Below the pieces are notes generated by a model. That model was not told the origin of the DNA. It ran no database searches and was given only the letters and a program-made list of their open reading frames with translations. The translations under genes were made by a program, and so were the position numbers. 64,000 nt of DNA from Jongsikchunia kroppenstedtii DSM 45133 (GTDB lineage Bacteria; Actinomycetota; Actinomycetes; Mycobacteriales; Mycobacteriaceae): assembly GCF_000380485.1 (NCBI RefSeq), contig NZ_AQYG01000049.1:248001-312000 (forward strand). The letters run 5' to 3'. Shown here in pieces: positions 28,324 to 36,458 of this stretch. Each line of letters opens with the position of its first letter. The stretch's first letter is position 1.

Positions 28324-29184
28324 ATGAGTTCATCTTCCGCCAAGAAAGCGAAGGCCCGGCGCAAGCTACGGCGTCGCGCATCTGGCGTCCTACTGTTGCT
28401 CGCCGGACTGGTCGTAGCCGGTGGCGTTGCCGCCGCGCTGACTCCGTCACCGCAAGTCGCGACCGCCGACCCGACCAACGCGTCGATGGTGCAGGACGGC
28501 AAGAAGCTGTACGAGACCTCGTGCATCACCTGCCACGGCAAGAACCTCGACGGCGTCGAGGACCGCGGTCCCTCGCTGATCGGCGTGGGCGACGCGGCCG
28601 TGTACTTCCAGGTGTCGACGGGCCGCATGCCCGCAGCCCGCGGTGAGGCCCAGGCCGCCCGCAAGCCCGGCAAGTTCACCGCGGCGCAGATCGACCAGCT
28701 GGGTGCCTACATCCAGTCCGTCGGCGGCGGCCCGACCGTCGTCTACGAGCACAACCCGGACGGCACCGTGAAGGTGAAGGACGGCTACCCGGTGATCGCA
28801 CAGGGTGCGCTGACCGAGAACGCCAACATCGCCCGCGGCGGCGAGCTCTTCCGCCTGAACTGCGCGTCGTGCCACAACTTCACCGGTCGTGGCGGCGCCC
28901 TGTCCGGTGGTAAGTACGCGCCCCCGCTGGACAAGCCGAACGAGCAGCAGATCTACACGGCGATGCTGACCGGTCCGCAGAACATGCCGAAGTTCTCCGA
29001 CCGCCAGCTGACCCCGGAGGAAAAGCGCGACATCGTCGGATACGTCAAGTACGCGACGACCTCCAATTCGCAAGGCGGCTATGACCTCGGCGGCTTCGGC
29101 CCCGCGTCCGAGGGCATGGCGATCTGGGTAGTTGGTGTGGTGGCCATCGTTGCCATCGCTATGTGGATGGGATCACGCACATGA
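28324..29184 (+). CDS. qcrC: Menaquinol-cytochrome c reductase, dihaem cytochrome c subunit
   Basis: A 286-residue dihaem cytochrome c1. An N-terminal anchor (about residues 18-39), two haem-binding sites CITCHG (about 60) and CASCHN (about 179), a Met ligand near [13 protein letters not shown], and a C-terminal transmembrane helix. This covalently tethered two-haem subunit replaces soluble cytochrome c in actinobacteria. ATG 28324 follows an AAGAGAGAC ribosome binding site. ATGA overlap with qcrA. Confidence 0.96.
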   Translation: MSSSSAKKAKARRKLRRRASGVLLLLAGLVVAGGVAAALTPSPQVATADPTNASMVQDGKKLYETSCITCHGKNLDGVEDRGPSLIGVGDAAVYFQVSTGRMPAARGEAQAARKPGKFTAAQIDQLGAYIQSVGGGPTVVYEHNPDGTVKVKDGYPVIAQGALTENANIARGGELFRLNCASCHNFTGRGGALSGGKYAPPLDKPNEQQIYTAMLTGPQNMPKFSDRQLTPEEKRDIVGYVKYATTSNSQGGYDLGGFGPASEGMAIWVVGVVAIVAIAMWMGSRT

Positions 29185-30389
29185 GCGCGGGTAATGACCC
29201 GAACGAGCCGACACAGGAAGAGCTCGAGAACATGAGCCGCGACGAGCTGGTCAAGCTCGGCGCGAAGCTCGACGGCGTCGACATCGTGTACCGCCGGGAG
29301 CGCTTCCCGGTTCCCGGCACCAAGGCGGAGAAGCGGGCCGAGCGCGTCGTCGCGTTCTGGCTGGCTCTCGCCGGTGTGAGCGGCCTGGCGTTCTTCGGTG
29401 TCTTCATCTGGTGGCCGTGGAAGTACCAGGGTCCCGGCGACAAGAACTACTGGCTGTACACCCTGTACACGCCGCTGGCCGGCGTCCTCTTCGGCATCGC
29501 CATCCTCGCGATCGGCGTGGCCGTCGTTCAGTTCACCCGCCGGTTCATCCCCGAGGAGATCTCGGTGCAGGACCGCCACGACGGCGGCTCCAGCGCGGTC
29601 GACAAGGCCACCTTCGGCGCGTTGACCTCGGATGCGCTCCAGACCTCGACGCTGCCCCGCCGCAAGATGATCATGGCGACCGGTGGCTTCGCTGTCGGTG
29701 CGTTCGCGCTCGCCGGCATCACCGCCTTCCTCGCGGGCTTCATCAAGAACCCCTGGGCCAAGGGCAAGAACTCCGACCTGTGGCACACCGGCTGGTCGCC
29801 GATCTACAACGATCCGAGGACCCCGAACGAGACCGTCTTCGTCCGTCGCGACACCGGCAACCCGTTCCAGGTCGAGCTGGTCAAGCCGGAGGATCTCGAC
29901 GCCGGCGGCATGGAGACCGTCTTCCCGTGGCGCGTCTCGGACGGCCTCGGCGAGACCGAGGAATCGCGCGAGAAGCTGCTGCAGAGCCTGCGCCTGGTGC
30001 GCAACCCGGTCATGCTGTTCCGCTTCCGCCCCGAGGACACCGCGCGGGTTGTCAAGCGCAAGGGCCAGGAGAGCTTCAACTACGGCGACTACTTCGCCTT
30101 CACGAAGGTCTGTTCGCACCTGGGTTGCCCGACGTCGCTGTATGAGCAGCAGACGCACCGCATCCTCTGCCCGTGCCACCAGTCGCAGTTCAACGCGCTC
30201 GAGTACGGCCGGCCGGTCTTCGGCCCCGCGGCCCGCGCGCTCGCACAGCTGCCGCTCTCGGTGAACCAGCAGGGCTACCTGGTTGCCAACGGCGACTTCA
30301 TCGAACCCGTCGGACCCGCGTTCTGGGAGCGCGGCCAGGGCAAGAACAAGACCCCCGGTACACGACCCGGTTCGGAGGGACAGTCATGA
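29181..30389 (+). CDS. qcrA: Menaquinol-cytochrome c reductase, Rieske iron-sulfur subunit
   Basis: A 402-residue actinobacterial Rieske protein with three N-terminal transmembrane helices (about residues 57-79, 95-118 and 165-185), not one as in mitochondria. The [2Fe-2S] site reads CSHLGCPTS and CPCHQSQFN (C-x-H and C-x2-H). ATG 29181 overlaps the qcrC stop (ATGA). The third helix follows a basic stretch ([13 protein letters not shown]), resembling the family's Tat-dependent insertion signal. Confidence 0.95.
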   Translation: MSAGNDPNEPTQEELENMSRDELVKLGAKLDGVDIVYRRERFPVPGTKAEKRAERVVAFWLALAGVSGLAFFGVFIWWPWKYQGPGDKNYWLYTLYTPLAGVLFGIAILAIGVAVVQFTRRFIPEEISVQDRHDGGSSAVDKATFGALTSDALQTSTLPRRKMIMATGGFAVGAFALAGITAFLAGFIKNPWAKGKNSDLWHTGWSPIYNDPRTPNETVFVRRDTGNPFQVELVKPEDLDAGGMETVFPWRVSDGLGETEESREKLLQSLRLVRNPVMLFRFRPEDTARVVKRKGQESFNYGDYFAFTKVCSHLGCPTSLYEQQTHRILCPCHQSQFNALEYGRPVFGPAARALAQLPLSVNQQGYLVANGDFIEPVGPAFWERGQGKNKTPGTRPGSEGQS

Positions 30390-32002
30390 GCCTCATCGTG
30401 AAGCAGGCGGAAGAAGTCGACGCGCGCTACCACGCGGCGGCGGGCCTTCGGCGCCAGATCAACAAGGTCTTCCCTACTCACTGGTCGTTCCTGCTCGGTG
30501 AGGTCGCTCTCTACAGCTTCGTCATCCTGTTGCTGTCGGGTGTGTACCTGACCTTCTTCTTCGATCCGTCGATGTCGGAAGTCATCTACAACGGTTCGTA
30601 CGAGCCGCTGCGCGGCGTCTCCATGACCCGCGCGTTCGAGAGCTCGCTGGACATCAGCTTCGAGGTCCGCGGTGGTCTGGTCATCCGCCAGCTGCACCAC
30701 TGGGCCGCACTGCTGTTCGCCGCGTCGATCATCATCCACATGCTGCGCATCTTCTTCACCGGTGCGTTCCGGCGTCCGCGTGAGGCCAACTGGGTGATCG
30801 GCTGCTTCATCCTGATCGTGGCGATGTTCGAGGGCTTCTTCGGCTACTCGCTGCCGGACGACCTGCTCTCCGGTACCGGTGTTCGCGCCGCCATGTCGGG
30901 TATCACCACCGGTATCCCGGTGATCGGCACCTGGATCCACTGGGCGCTGTTCGACGGCGACTTCCCGGGCCACGTGATCATCCCGCGCATGTACGTGCTG
31001 CACATCCTGCTGTTCCCGGGCATCCTGCTGGCCCTGATCGGCGCGCACCTCGCGCTGGTCTGGTACCAGAAACACACGCAGTTCCCCGGCCCCGGCCGTA
31101 CCGAGAAGAACGTCGTCGGCGTGCGCATCATGCCGGTGTTCGCCCTGAAAGCCGGCGCCTTCTTCGCGATCGTCTTCGGCGTGCTGGCGATCTTCGCCGG
31201 CGTCTTCCAGATCAACCCGATCTGGGCGATCGGTCCGTACAACCCGGCCCACATCTCGGCAGGCTCGCAGCCTGACTTCTACATGATGTGGACGGACGGC
31301 CTGCTGCGTCTGGTCCCCGACTGGGAGCTCTACTTCGGCAACGCGTACATGATCCCGGCCGTCTTCTGGGCCGTGCTGATCCTGTCGTGCATCTTCGGCC
31401 TGATGTTCACCTGGCCGTGGATCGAGAAAAAGCTGACCGGCGATACCGCGCACCACAACCTGCTGCAGCGTCCGCGTGACGTTCCGGTGCGGACCGCGGT
31501 CGGAGCGACCGGCCTGTTCGTCTACATCTTGCTGACGCTGATGTGTATGAACGACCTGATCGCGCTCAAGTTCCACGTCTCGTTGAACGCGACCACCTGG
31601 TTCGGCCGCATCGCGCTGCTCGTCGGCCCGCCGCTGATCTACTTCATCACCTACCGGTGGGCGCTGGCTCTGCAGCGCAGCGACCGCGCGGTGCTGGAGC
31701 ACGGTATCGAGACCGGCATCATCAAGCGACTGCCGCATGGTGAGTTCGTCGAGATGCATCAGCCGCTCGGCCCGGTCGACGACCACGGACACCCGATCCC
31801 GCTGCCGTACGAGGGCGCCAAGATCCCGAAGCGGATGAACAAGCTCGGCTCTGCGGGCGCACCCGGTACGGGCTCGTTCGTGAAGGCGGACTCGGCCGAA
31901 GACCAGGCGACCAACGCCCGCCTGGACAAGGAAGCCCACCAGGCCGAGCACAAGGCTCTCGAGGCCGTCCAGGCTCGCGGCGGCGGCCCCGCCGAAGACT
32001 GA
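30386..32002 (+). CDS. qcrB: Menaquinol-cytochrome c reductase, cytochrome b subunit
   Basis: A 538-residue cytochrome b with eight or nine helices. Haem-ligand histidines are in [21 protein letters not shown] and in the [12 protein letters not shown] / [12 protein letters not shown] pair; the PEWY-equivalent appears as the [18 protein letters not shown] region. The long charged C-terminal tail (from about residue 440) is typical of actinobacterial QcrB. QcrB is the target of telacebec-type inhibitors in M. tuberculosis. ATG 30386 overlaps the qcrA stop (ATGA) with GGAGG upstream. A strong terminator follows. Confidence 0.96.
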   Translation: MSLIVKQAEEVDARYHAAAGLRRQINKVFPTHWSFLLGEVALYSFVILLLSGVYLTFFFDPSMSEVIYNGSYEPLRGVSMTRAFESSLDISFEVRGGLVIRQLHHWAALLFAASIIIHMLRIFFTGAFRRPREANWVIGCFILIVAMFEGFFGYSLPDDLLSGTGVRAAMSGITTGIPVIGTWIHWALFDGDFPGHVIIPRMYVLHILLFPGILLALIGAHLALVWYQKHTQFPGPGRTEKNVVGVRIMPVFALKAGAFFAIVFGVLAIFAGVFQINPIWAIGPYNPAHISAGSQPDFYMMWTDGLLRLVPDWELYFGNAYMIPAVFWAVLILSCIFGLMFTWPWIEKKLTGDTAHHNLLQRPRDVPVRTAVGATGLFVYILLTLMCMNDLIALKFHVSLNATTWFGRIALLVGPPLIYFITYRWALALQRSDRAVLEHGIETGIIKRLPHGEFVEMHQPLGPVDDHGHPIPLPYEGAKIPKRMNKLGSAGAPGTGSFVKADSAEDQATNARLDKEAHQAEHKALEAVQARGGGPAED

Positions 32003-32013
32003 GGCAAGAACTG

Positions 32014-32049
32014 ACTGTGGCCCCGCACCGAAAGGTGCGGGGCCACAGT
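32014..32049 (+). terminator. Strong terminator hairpin after qcrB
   Basis: ACTGTGGCCCCGCACC (32014-32029) and GGTGCGGGGCCACAGT (32034-32049) form a perfect 16-bp stem with a GAAA tetraloop, 12 nt after the qcrB stop. Only a short T-containing tail follows. Confidence 0.85.
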
Positions 32050-32117
32050 TGTATTCGGAGGGTCCGGCGGACCACTCCCCTCCCCCATCGCCGCCGATCG
32101 ACCGGATGCCTCCCTGA

Positions 32118-32186
32118 CCCCGCAAACCCCACTCGTCACGACAGACCCCACCTGTATTCGAGTGGGGTTTGTCGCCCGGTGCGGGG
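32118..32186. repeat. Long inverted repeat with alternative pairing partners
   Basis: CAAACCCCACTCG (32123-32135) pairs perfectly with CGAGTGGGGTTTG (32159-32171); outer CCCCGC (32118-32123) can pair with GCGGGG (32181-32186). Inside the loop ACCCCAC at 32145-32151 can compete for the same GTGGGGT. It lies between the qcrB terminator and the leaderless GNAT promoter (TAGATT at 32221-32226). It may be a second terminator or a regulatory structure. Confidence 0.6.
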
Positions 32187-32232
32187 TTCCGGCCGCGGTG
32201 CTGAATCGACAAGCCTTCGATAGATTGGATCG

Positions 32233-32754
32233 GTGGTCGACTCAATCACGGTGCGGGATGCAGAGATAGCGGATCTGCCCGCCATCCTGGCTATCCACAA
32301 CGACGCGATCCGGCACACCACCGCCATCTGGGACGACGATGAGGTCGACCTGGCCGACCGACTCGCCTGGTTCGACGAACGCCGCGGCGATGCCTTTCCG
32401 ATACTGGTCGTCGAGACTCCCACGGGCGTAAGCGGATACGCCAGCTACGGCCGCTGGCGGTCACGATCCGGATATCGGAACACGGTGGAGAACTCGGTCT
32501 ACGTCGATGCCGATCACCGCGGAAAGGGATTCGCCCGACTACTGATGACCGAGTTGATGATCCGCGCCGAGGCCGGCGGAGTGCACGCGATGGTGGCCGG
32601 CATCGAGTCCGGCAACACGGTCTCGATCGCCCTACATGAGCAGTTCGGCTTCACGGTCGTCGCACGTATGCCCGAAGTGGGCTACAAGTTCGGGCGCTGG
32701 CTCGATCTGACGTACATGCAGCGCATCTTTCGACGCGATGAGAAGTCGGAGTGA
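32233..32754 (+). CDS. GNAT acetyltransferase, phosphinothricin-acetyltransferase-like
   Basis: A 173-residue GNAT protein with the Pat/Bar/YwnH layout: IRxATxxD-like start (ITVRDAEIADLPAILAIHNDAI), FPILVVE, GYASYGRWRSRSGYRNTVENSVYV, then DADHRGKGFARLLMTELM (acetyl-CoA loop R-G-K-G), IESGNTVSIALHEQFGF and GYKFGRWLDLTYMQ. The family acetylates phosphinothricin or methionine sulfoximine-type amino acids; the native substrate here is unknown. GTG 32233 has TAGATT at 32221-32226, exactly -12 to -7: leaderless. Confidence 0.85.
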   Translation: MVDSITVRDAEIADLPAILAIHNDAIRHTTAIWDDDEVDLADRLAWFDERRGDAFPILVVETPTGVSGYASYGRWRSRSGYRNTVENSVYVDADHRGKGFARLLMTELMIRAEAGGVHAMVAGIESGNTVSIALHEQFGFTVVARMPEVGYKFGRWLDLTYMQRIFRRDEKSE

Positions 32755-32858
32755 TCCGACGAGCGCGCCGGGCGAACCAGGCGAGCCTGCTGGAGATCCA
32801 ACTCCGACGTGCAGCCGCGGCCCCTTTTCCTGGTCGCGGATGCGCGCAGTAGTCGCGT

Positions 32859-33626
32859 TCAGCCGGCAGCTGTGAGAATCAACGGACGGCCCTCGGTGAC
32901 CGCGATCGTGTGCTCGCTGTGGGAAGTGCGCGAACCATCCGCAGAACGGATCGTCCAGCCGTCGGGGTCATAGACGATCTGGTCGGTCCCGGCAGCGAAC
33001 CATGGCTCGAGGGCCAACGTCAGGCCCGGGCGAAGCTTCATCCCGCGACCTGCGCGCCCTCGGTTGGCCACGTGCGGGTCCTCATGCATGGTCCGACCCA
33101 AGCCGTGGCCGCCGAACTGTGTGTTGATGCGGTATCCGTAGGCGTCCGCGACTGTATCGATCGCTGCCGAAATGTCGCCAAGCCGGTTGCCGGGTCGCGC
33201 GGCGGCGATGCCGGCGGCCAGCGCCTCCTCGGTCGCCGCGATAAGCCGAAGATCCTCGGCCCGTGCCCGCCCGACCACGATCGTGCGCGCCGAATCGGCC
33301 ACCCAACCGTCGATCGACACCGCGAGGTCCATGGTCAGCACGTCGCCATCTCGGAGGGCGTAGTCATGCGGGAGCCCATGGAGCACAGCATCATTGACCG
33401 ATAGACAGATCACATTGCGGAACGGCCCACGACCGAAGTCGGGTGCGTAATCCCAGTAGCACGACACCGCACCGCGCCGATCGATCAGTTCGCGGGCCCG
33501 CATTTCAAGATCGAGCAGGTTGACGCCGGGCCGCGCCCGCGACGCCAGATCATCGAGCAGCTCGGCAATGAACGCGCCGGTGACGCCCATCGCCGAAACC
33601 TCCTCCGGGGTCTTCAATTCGACCAC
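32859..33626 (-). CDS. map: Type I methionine aminopeptidase (additional copy type)
   Basis: A 255-residue type I MetAP. All five metal ligands are in place: Asp in TMDLAVSIDG, Asp in VADSARTIVVG, His in GGHGLGRTMHED, Glu in LALEPWF and Glu in SHSEHTIAV, plus the substrate His in VLHGLPHD. There is no N-terminal zinc-finger extension. GTG 33626 has GGAGGT 6 nt upstream. The gene is divergent from a small XRE regulator and they share a repeat-rich promoter, so this copy is probably regulated rather than the essential housekeeping enzyme; other map genes would lie outside the window. Confidence 0.9.
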   Translation of the reverse strand: MVELKTPEEVSAMGVTGAFIAELLDDLASRARPGVNLLDLEMRARELIDRRGAVSCYWDYAPDFGRGPFRNVICLSVNDAVLHGLPHDYALRDGDVLTMDLAVSIDGWVADSARTIVVGRARAEDLRLIAATEEALAAGIAAARPGNRLGDISAAIDTVADAYGYRINTQFGGHGLGRTMHEDPHVANRGRAGRGMKLRPGLTLALEPWFAAGTDQIVYDPDGWTIRSADGSRTSHSEHTIAVTEGRPLILTAAG

Positions 33627-33644
33627 CGATACACCTCCACATTT

Positions 33645-33697
33645 CTATCGACTGGTATTAAAATACCATCGATAGCAGGTATTTTCATACCGGTATT
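33645..33697. promoter_or_regulatory. Operator array of GGTATT/AATACC half-sites between map and xre
   Basis: CTATCGACTGGTATT (33645-33659) and AATACCATCGATAG (33662-33675) form an inverted repeat broken by one inserted base. Further half-sites are GGTATT at 33678-33683, ATACC at 33687-33691 and GGTATT at 33692-33697. The array ends 5 bp before the xre -10 element TAGACT (33703-33708) and covers the map promoter region. The adjacent XRE protein is the obvious ligand. Confidence 0.75.
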
Positions 33698-33714
33698 CGC
33701 GCTAGACTTGGCCG

Positions 33715-33981
33715 ATGGTCCGACTCCCGCTCAGTCCCGAACAGCTCGCCGCCGGAAAGCGCCTCGGCGAGGTCCTTCGACAAGCGCGCGGTGAACGAAC
33801 CCTGGTCGATGTCGCCGAGGCCGCGTCGATATCCCCGGAGACGCTTCGCAAGATCGAGACCGGCCGCATGGCCACCCCAGGGTTTCACACCATCGCCGCG
33901 CTCGCGCGCACCTTACCGGTGTCGCTGGACGAGCTCGCGGATATCTATCTGCCGCAGAACGGCTTTCAACAGGTCGGCTGA
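33715..33981 (+). CDS. XRE-family transcriptional regulator
   Basis: An 88-residue single-domain regulator. The HTH_3 core spans about residues 16-75: LGEVLRQARGERTLVDVAEAASISPETLRKIETGRMATPGFHTIAALARTL, with the recognition helix SPETLRKIETG. There is no effector domain, so it either responds to partner binding or simply autoregulates. ATG 33715 has TAGACT at -12 to -7 (leaderless). Divergent from map with shared operators. Confidence 0.9.
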   Translation: MVRLPLSPEQLAAGKRLGEVLRQARGERTLVDVAEAASISPETLRKIETGRMATPGFHTIAALARTLPVSLDELADIYLPQNGFQQVG

Positions 33982-34111
33982 GTACCCGACGGGCTGACAC
34001 CTGTCGCCAACCCGCGCCGCCTGCAGTAGATCCGACTCCGTTCTGTGTTCCCCACCCTCAATCCAGGTCGGATCTACCGAAAGTAGCGGGATCCAGCTCG
34101 ACCGTGTGACG

Positions 34112-34549
34112 CTACTCGTCCGCCAGCGTCCCGAGCACCCGCATGAACGCCGCAGCCTGCGACTCGGTCAGGCCCGCCGCTGCCGACCGTAGTGGGCCCA
34201 GCACCGGCGCGAAGAACGCCTCACCCATCCGCTTTGCGGATGCGGTCACCTGCAACCGTGTCCGGCGACGGTCGCTGCGGTCGGGCACGCGGGTCACGCG
34301 CCCCGCGGTCACCATGCGGTCGACGAGCGCGGTGGCCGATGCCGGACTGATCGACAGCTGCTTACCCAACCACCCGGGAGTTGCCGCCATTCCGGCGCGC
34401 TCGGCGTCGAGCAGCGCCACCAGCGCCCGAACATCGGTGGGATGCAGCGAATTCGCCTCACCGAAGGCCGCTACCTGCCGGTGATAGTCGAAGGCGAACC
34501 GCCGCAGGGCGTGAATCAGTCGGTCGGGGTCGTCCACCTTGACGAGCAT
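34112..34549 (-). CDS. MarR-family transcriptional regulator
   Basis: A 145-residue winged-HTH protein. LHPTDVRALVALLDAE, LGKQLSISPASATALVDRMVTAGRVTRVPDRSDRRRTRLQVT is the MarR DNA-binding region with the wing DRSDRRRT. ATG 34549 is used; GTG 34537, four codons later, has TATGCT 7 nt before it, matching the leaderless pattern seen elsewhere, and may be the true start. Divergent from an alpha/beta hydrolase with two tandem dyads between them, a typical MarR-target arrangement. Confidence 0.88.
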   Translation of the reverse strand: MLVKVDDPDRLIHALRRFAFDYHRQVAAFGEANSLHPTDVRALVALLDAERAGMAATPGWLGKQLSISPASATALVDRMVTAGRVTRVPDRSDRRRTRLQVTASAKRMGEAFFAPVLGPLRSAAAGLTESQAAAFMRVLGTLADE

Positions 34550-34560
34550 ACCGATCAATG

Positions 34561-34591
34561 TTTCGATAGTCGAATATTTCGACAATCGAAA
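34561..34591. promoter_or_regulatory. Tandem TTCGAnnnTCGAA dyads between marR and hydrolase
   Basis: TTTCGATAGTCGAAT (34561-34575) and TTTCGACAATCGAAA (34577-34591) are each palindromic around a 3-nt centre and are also inverted repeats of one another (13 of 15 positions). They lie 9 bp before the hydrolase start and 11 bp upstream of the marR start, ideal for repression of both genes by the MarR protein. Confidence 0.8.
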
Positions 34592-34599
34592 GGATTGCG

Positions 34600-35478
34600 A
34601 TGGTCGACGCCCTCATCGACGACTACTTCCACAGCCCGGAAGGCATTGAATTCTGTGCCCGCTACCGGGCGGCCTGGTCGACCGCCGACACCAACCTCAG
34701 CACGACAGTCATCGAATCCGACTGGGCCAGAACACATATCACTTGCGCCGGCGATGCGAACGACGATGCCATCCTCCTGCTTTCGGGTAGCGGCGCGACA
34801 TCCGCCGCGTGGGCGCATGCCGTCGGACCACTGACGAAGGCCGGGTACCAGGTCATCGCACCGGACATCCCCGGCGAGCCCGGACTGAGCGTGCGTCACG
34901 AGGCGCTGGCGGCTGTTCCCGATCTGTCCGCCTGGTTGGGGGACCTACTGGACCAGATGCGGATTCGACGAGTGACGCTCGTGGGGCACTCCTACGGCGC
35001 CATGGTGGCCACGGCCTGTGCGGTCGGCCATCCGGAACGTGTCGCGAAACTGGTTCTCTTGGATCCGAACTCGGTCTTCTCTCCGATCGCACCACGCGCC
35101 GCACTGCGGGCGATTCCGCTCCTCTGCAAACCAAACGGGCGGCGGCTCAGATCGTTCTACAACTGGGAGACGCGCGGTGTCGCCCTGGATCCCACCTGGA
35201 TGTACCTCGCCGAATACGCTGCCGACTCGTTTCCGGCGCGCCGACCGCTGGTGCCGCGCAAGCTGGATCTGGCGCGCTTGAACATACTCGCCCAACCGGT
35301 GTCGGTGATTCTGGCCGAACACAGCCGCTATCACGACCCCAAGAAGGTGTACCGAGCCGTCCTGGACGTCGTCCCGACCGCCCACGTGGTGACCATCGCC
35401 GGCGCATCGCACCATATGCTCCCGCTGCAGCCCGCGCCGGATGTCAACAACGCGATCATGGCCGCCCTCGACGGCTGA
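34600..35478 (+). CDS. Alpha/beta hydrolase
   Basis: A 292-residue alpha/beta-hydrolase-fold enzyme. Oxyanion region LLLSGSGATSAAWAHAV (near residue 60), APDIPGEPGLS, nucleophile elbow VGHSYGAMVA (Ser near 131), acid probably in ILAEHSRYHDP and catalytic His in GASHHMLPLQ. A positive cap domain lies between about residues 150 and 220. ATG 34600 follows AAAGG. Specificity cannot be given; divergence from MarR suggests induction by its substrate or a xenobiotic ester or lactone. Confidence 0.85.
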   Translation: MVDALIDDYFHSPEGIEFCARYRAAWSTADTNLSTTVIESDWARTHITCAGDANDDAILLLSGSGATSAAWAHAVGPLTKAGYQVIAPDIPGEPGLSVRHEALAAVPDLSAWLGDLLDQMRIRRVTLVGHSYGAMVATACAVGHPERVAKLVLLDPNSVFSPIAPRAALRAIPLLCKPNGRRLRSFYNWETRGVALDPTWMYLAEYAADSFPARRPLVPRKLDLARLNILAQPVSVILAEHSRYHDPKKVYRAVLDVVPTAHVVTIAGASHHMLPLQPAPDVNNAIMAALDG

Positions 35479-35481
35479 CGG

Positions 35482-36024
35482 CTACCAGACGTCGCCGACC
35501 CGCCAGTCGGCGGTGAGGTCGGTATCGAGATCCAGTGCGACCGAGTCGGTCTCATAAATCATCACGGCCCCGCGATCCTCCTCGGTTGCGACGATGCCGT
35601 CCGGCGTCGATGCCCAGAGCGGTCCGCGCCAGACCTGCCAGCCGGCCCGCCGGTACACCGGCAACCCCTGCTCAGTGGCGCACAGCGCGCCGAAATCGTA
35701 GGCACGCGTGATGATGTCGTTGATCTCCGCGACCATCGATGACGCCACGCCCTGGCCGCGCGCAGCCGTGTCGACGGCCACTCCTTCGATGTAGCCGACG
35801 CGCTTCGGGGTGCGCTGCGGACCGACCATGAGGTGTCGCTGCACGATGCACGAATGACCGATCAGCCGGCCGTCGTCACTCTCGGCCATGAGGTGCAGCC
35901 CGCCGAGCCCGTGGTCCCAGTCGGCGTCGGTGAAGCCCTCGACGAACACCGATGTGAGAAATCCCCGCAGGTGCTCTCGCTCCTGCGGGGATAACTCGAA
36001 GGTATGAACTCGCCTGAGTATCAG
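35482..36024 (-). CDS. Aminoglycoside 2'-N-acetyltransferase, AAC(2') family, with apparent CTG start
   Basis: A GNAT closely resembling chromosomal mycobacterial AAC(2'): DADWDHGLGGLH, CIVQRHLMVG, VGYIEGVAVDTAARGQGVASSMV (acetyl-CoA loop), GALCATEQGLPVYRRAGWQVWRGP and the C-terminal DLDTDLTADWRVGDVW, nearly the mycobacterial ending CDWRAGDVW. It would N-acetylate the 2'-amino group of gentamicin or tobramycin-type drugs; a native role in cell-wall turnover has been proposed for the M. tuberculosis group. The first ATG/GTG/TTG is GTG 35949 (155 residues), which cuts off the first strand and helix. Reading back, RRVHTFELSPQE aligns with the AAC(2')-Ic N-terminus, and the only plausible start is CTG 36024, overlapping the ctaF stop as CTGA: 180 residues, versus 181 in AAC(2')-Ic. 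Confidence 0.82.
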   Translation of the reverse strand: MILRRVHTFELSPQEREHLRGFLTSVFVEGFTDADWDHGLGGLHLMAESDDGRLIGHSCIVQRHLMVGPQRTPKRVGYIEGVAVDTAARGQGVASSMVAEINDIITRAYDFGALCATEQGLPVYRRAGWQVWRGPLWASTPDGIVATEEDRGAVMIYETDSVALDLDTDLTADWRVGDVW

Positions 36025-36437
36025 TGCTTCTCAGGTCCGGTGTGGTACTCGAATACGAGGCCGCTGACGGCGGCGACGATGAACACTGCGCACACGGCGA
36101 CCAGCCAGAAGTTCGACATCGCGAACGCGACCGCCAGGGCGGCGGCGCCGAACGCGATCACGATCGGCCACCAGCTGTGCGGGCTGAAGAAGCCCAGCTC
36201 GCCCGAGCCGTCGCTGACCTCGGCCTCTTCGTAGTCCTCCGGACGGATGTCGACGCGGCGGGCGACAAAGCGGAAGTAGGTGCCGATGATCAGCGTCAGA
36301 CCGCCGGTCATCACCATCGCGGTGACGCCGACCCACTCGACATGCTTGCTGGAAAGGCCAGTGCTCACGCCGTAGCCGATCGAGCAAACGAACATGAAGA
36401 CGGTCAATACCTCGAAGAGCCGTGCCTCGAGCTTCAT
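36021..36437 (-). CDS. ctaF: Cytochrome c oxidase subunit IV (CtaF)
   Basis: A 138-residue actinobacterial subunit IV with four hydrophobic helices (MKLEARLFEVLTVFMFVCSIGYG, VTAMVMTGGLTLIIGTYF, WWPIVIAFGAAALAVAFA, WLVAVCAVFIVAAVSGLVF). The Phe/Ser-His-Ser-Trp-Trp segment is conserved. ATG 36437 follows AGGAG. It lies 21 bp downstream of ctaC in one operon and appears coupled to the AAC(2') gene by a CTGA overlap. Confidence 0.94.
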   Translation of the reverse strand: MKLEARLFEVLTVFMFVCSIGYGVSTGLSSKHVEWVGVTAMVMTGGLTLIIGTYFRFVARRVDIRPEDYEEAEVSDGSGELGFFSPHSWWPIVIAFGAAALAVAFAMSNFWLVAVCAVFIVAAVSGLVFEYHTGPEKH

Positions 36438-36458
36438 CTCTGTTCTCCTAGTCTCGCG

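Noticed and set aside
30275-32245. 656-codon open frame opposite qcrB
   Set aside because: Antisense to cytochrome b; sequence is Asp/Gln/Arg-rich without any recognisable fold.
33645-33697. CRISPR-like short repeats between map and xre
   Set aside because: Units are only 6 bp with inverted orientation and no uniform spacers; an operator explains them.
32233-36024. Prophage or integrative element
   Set aside because: No integrase, excisionase, phage structural gene, tRNA or attachment-site repeat flanks the accessory genes.
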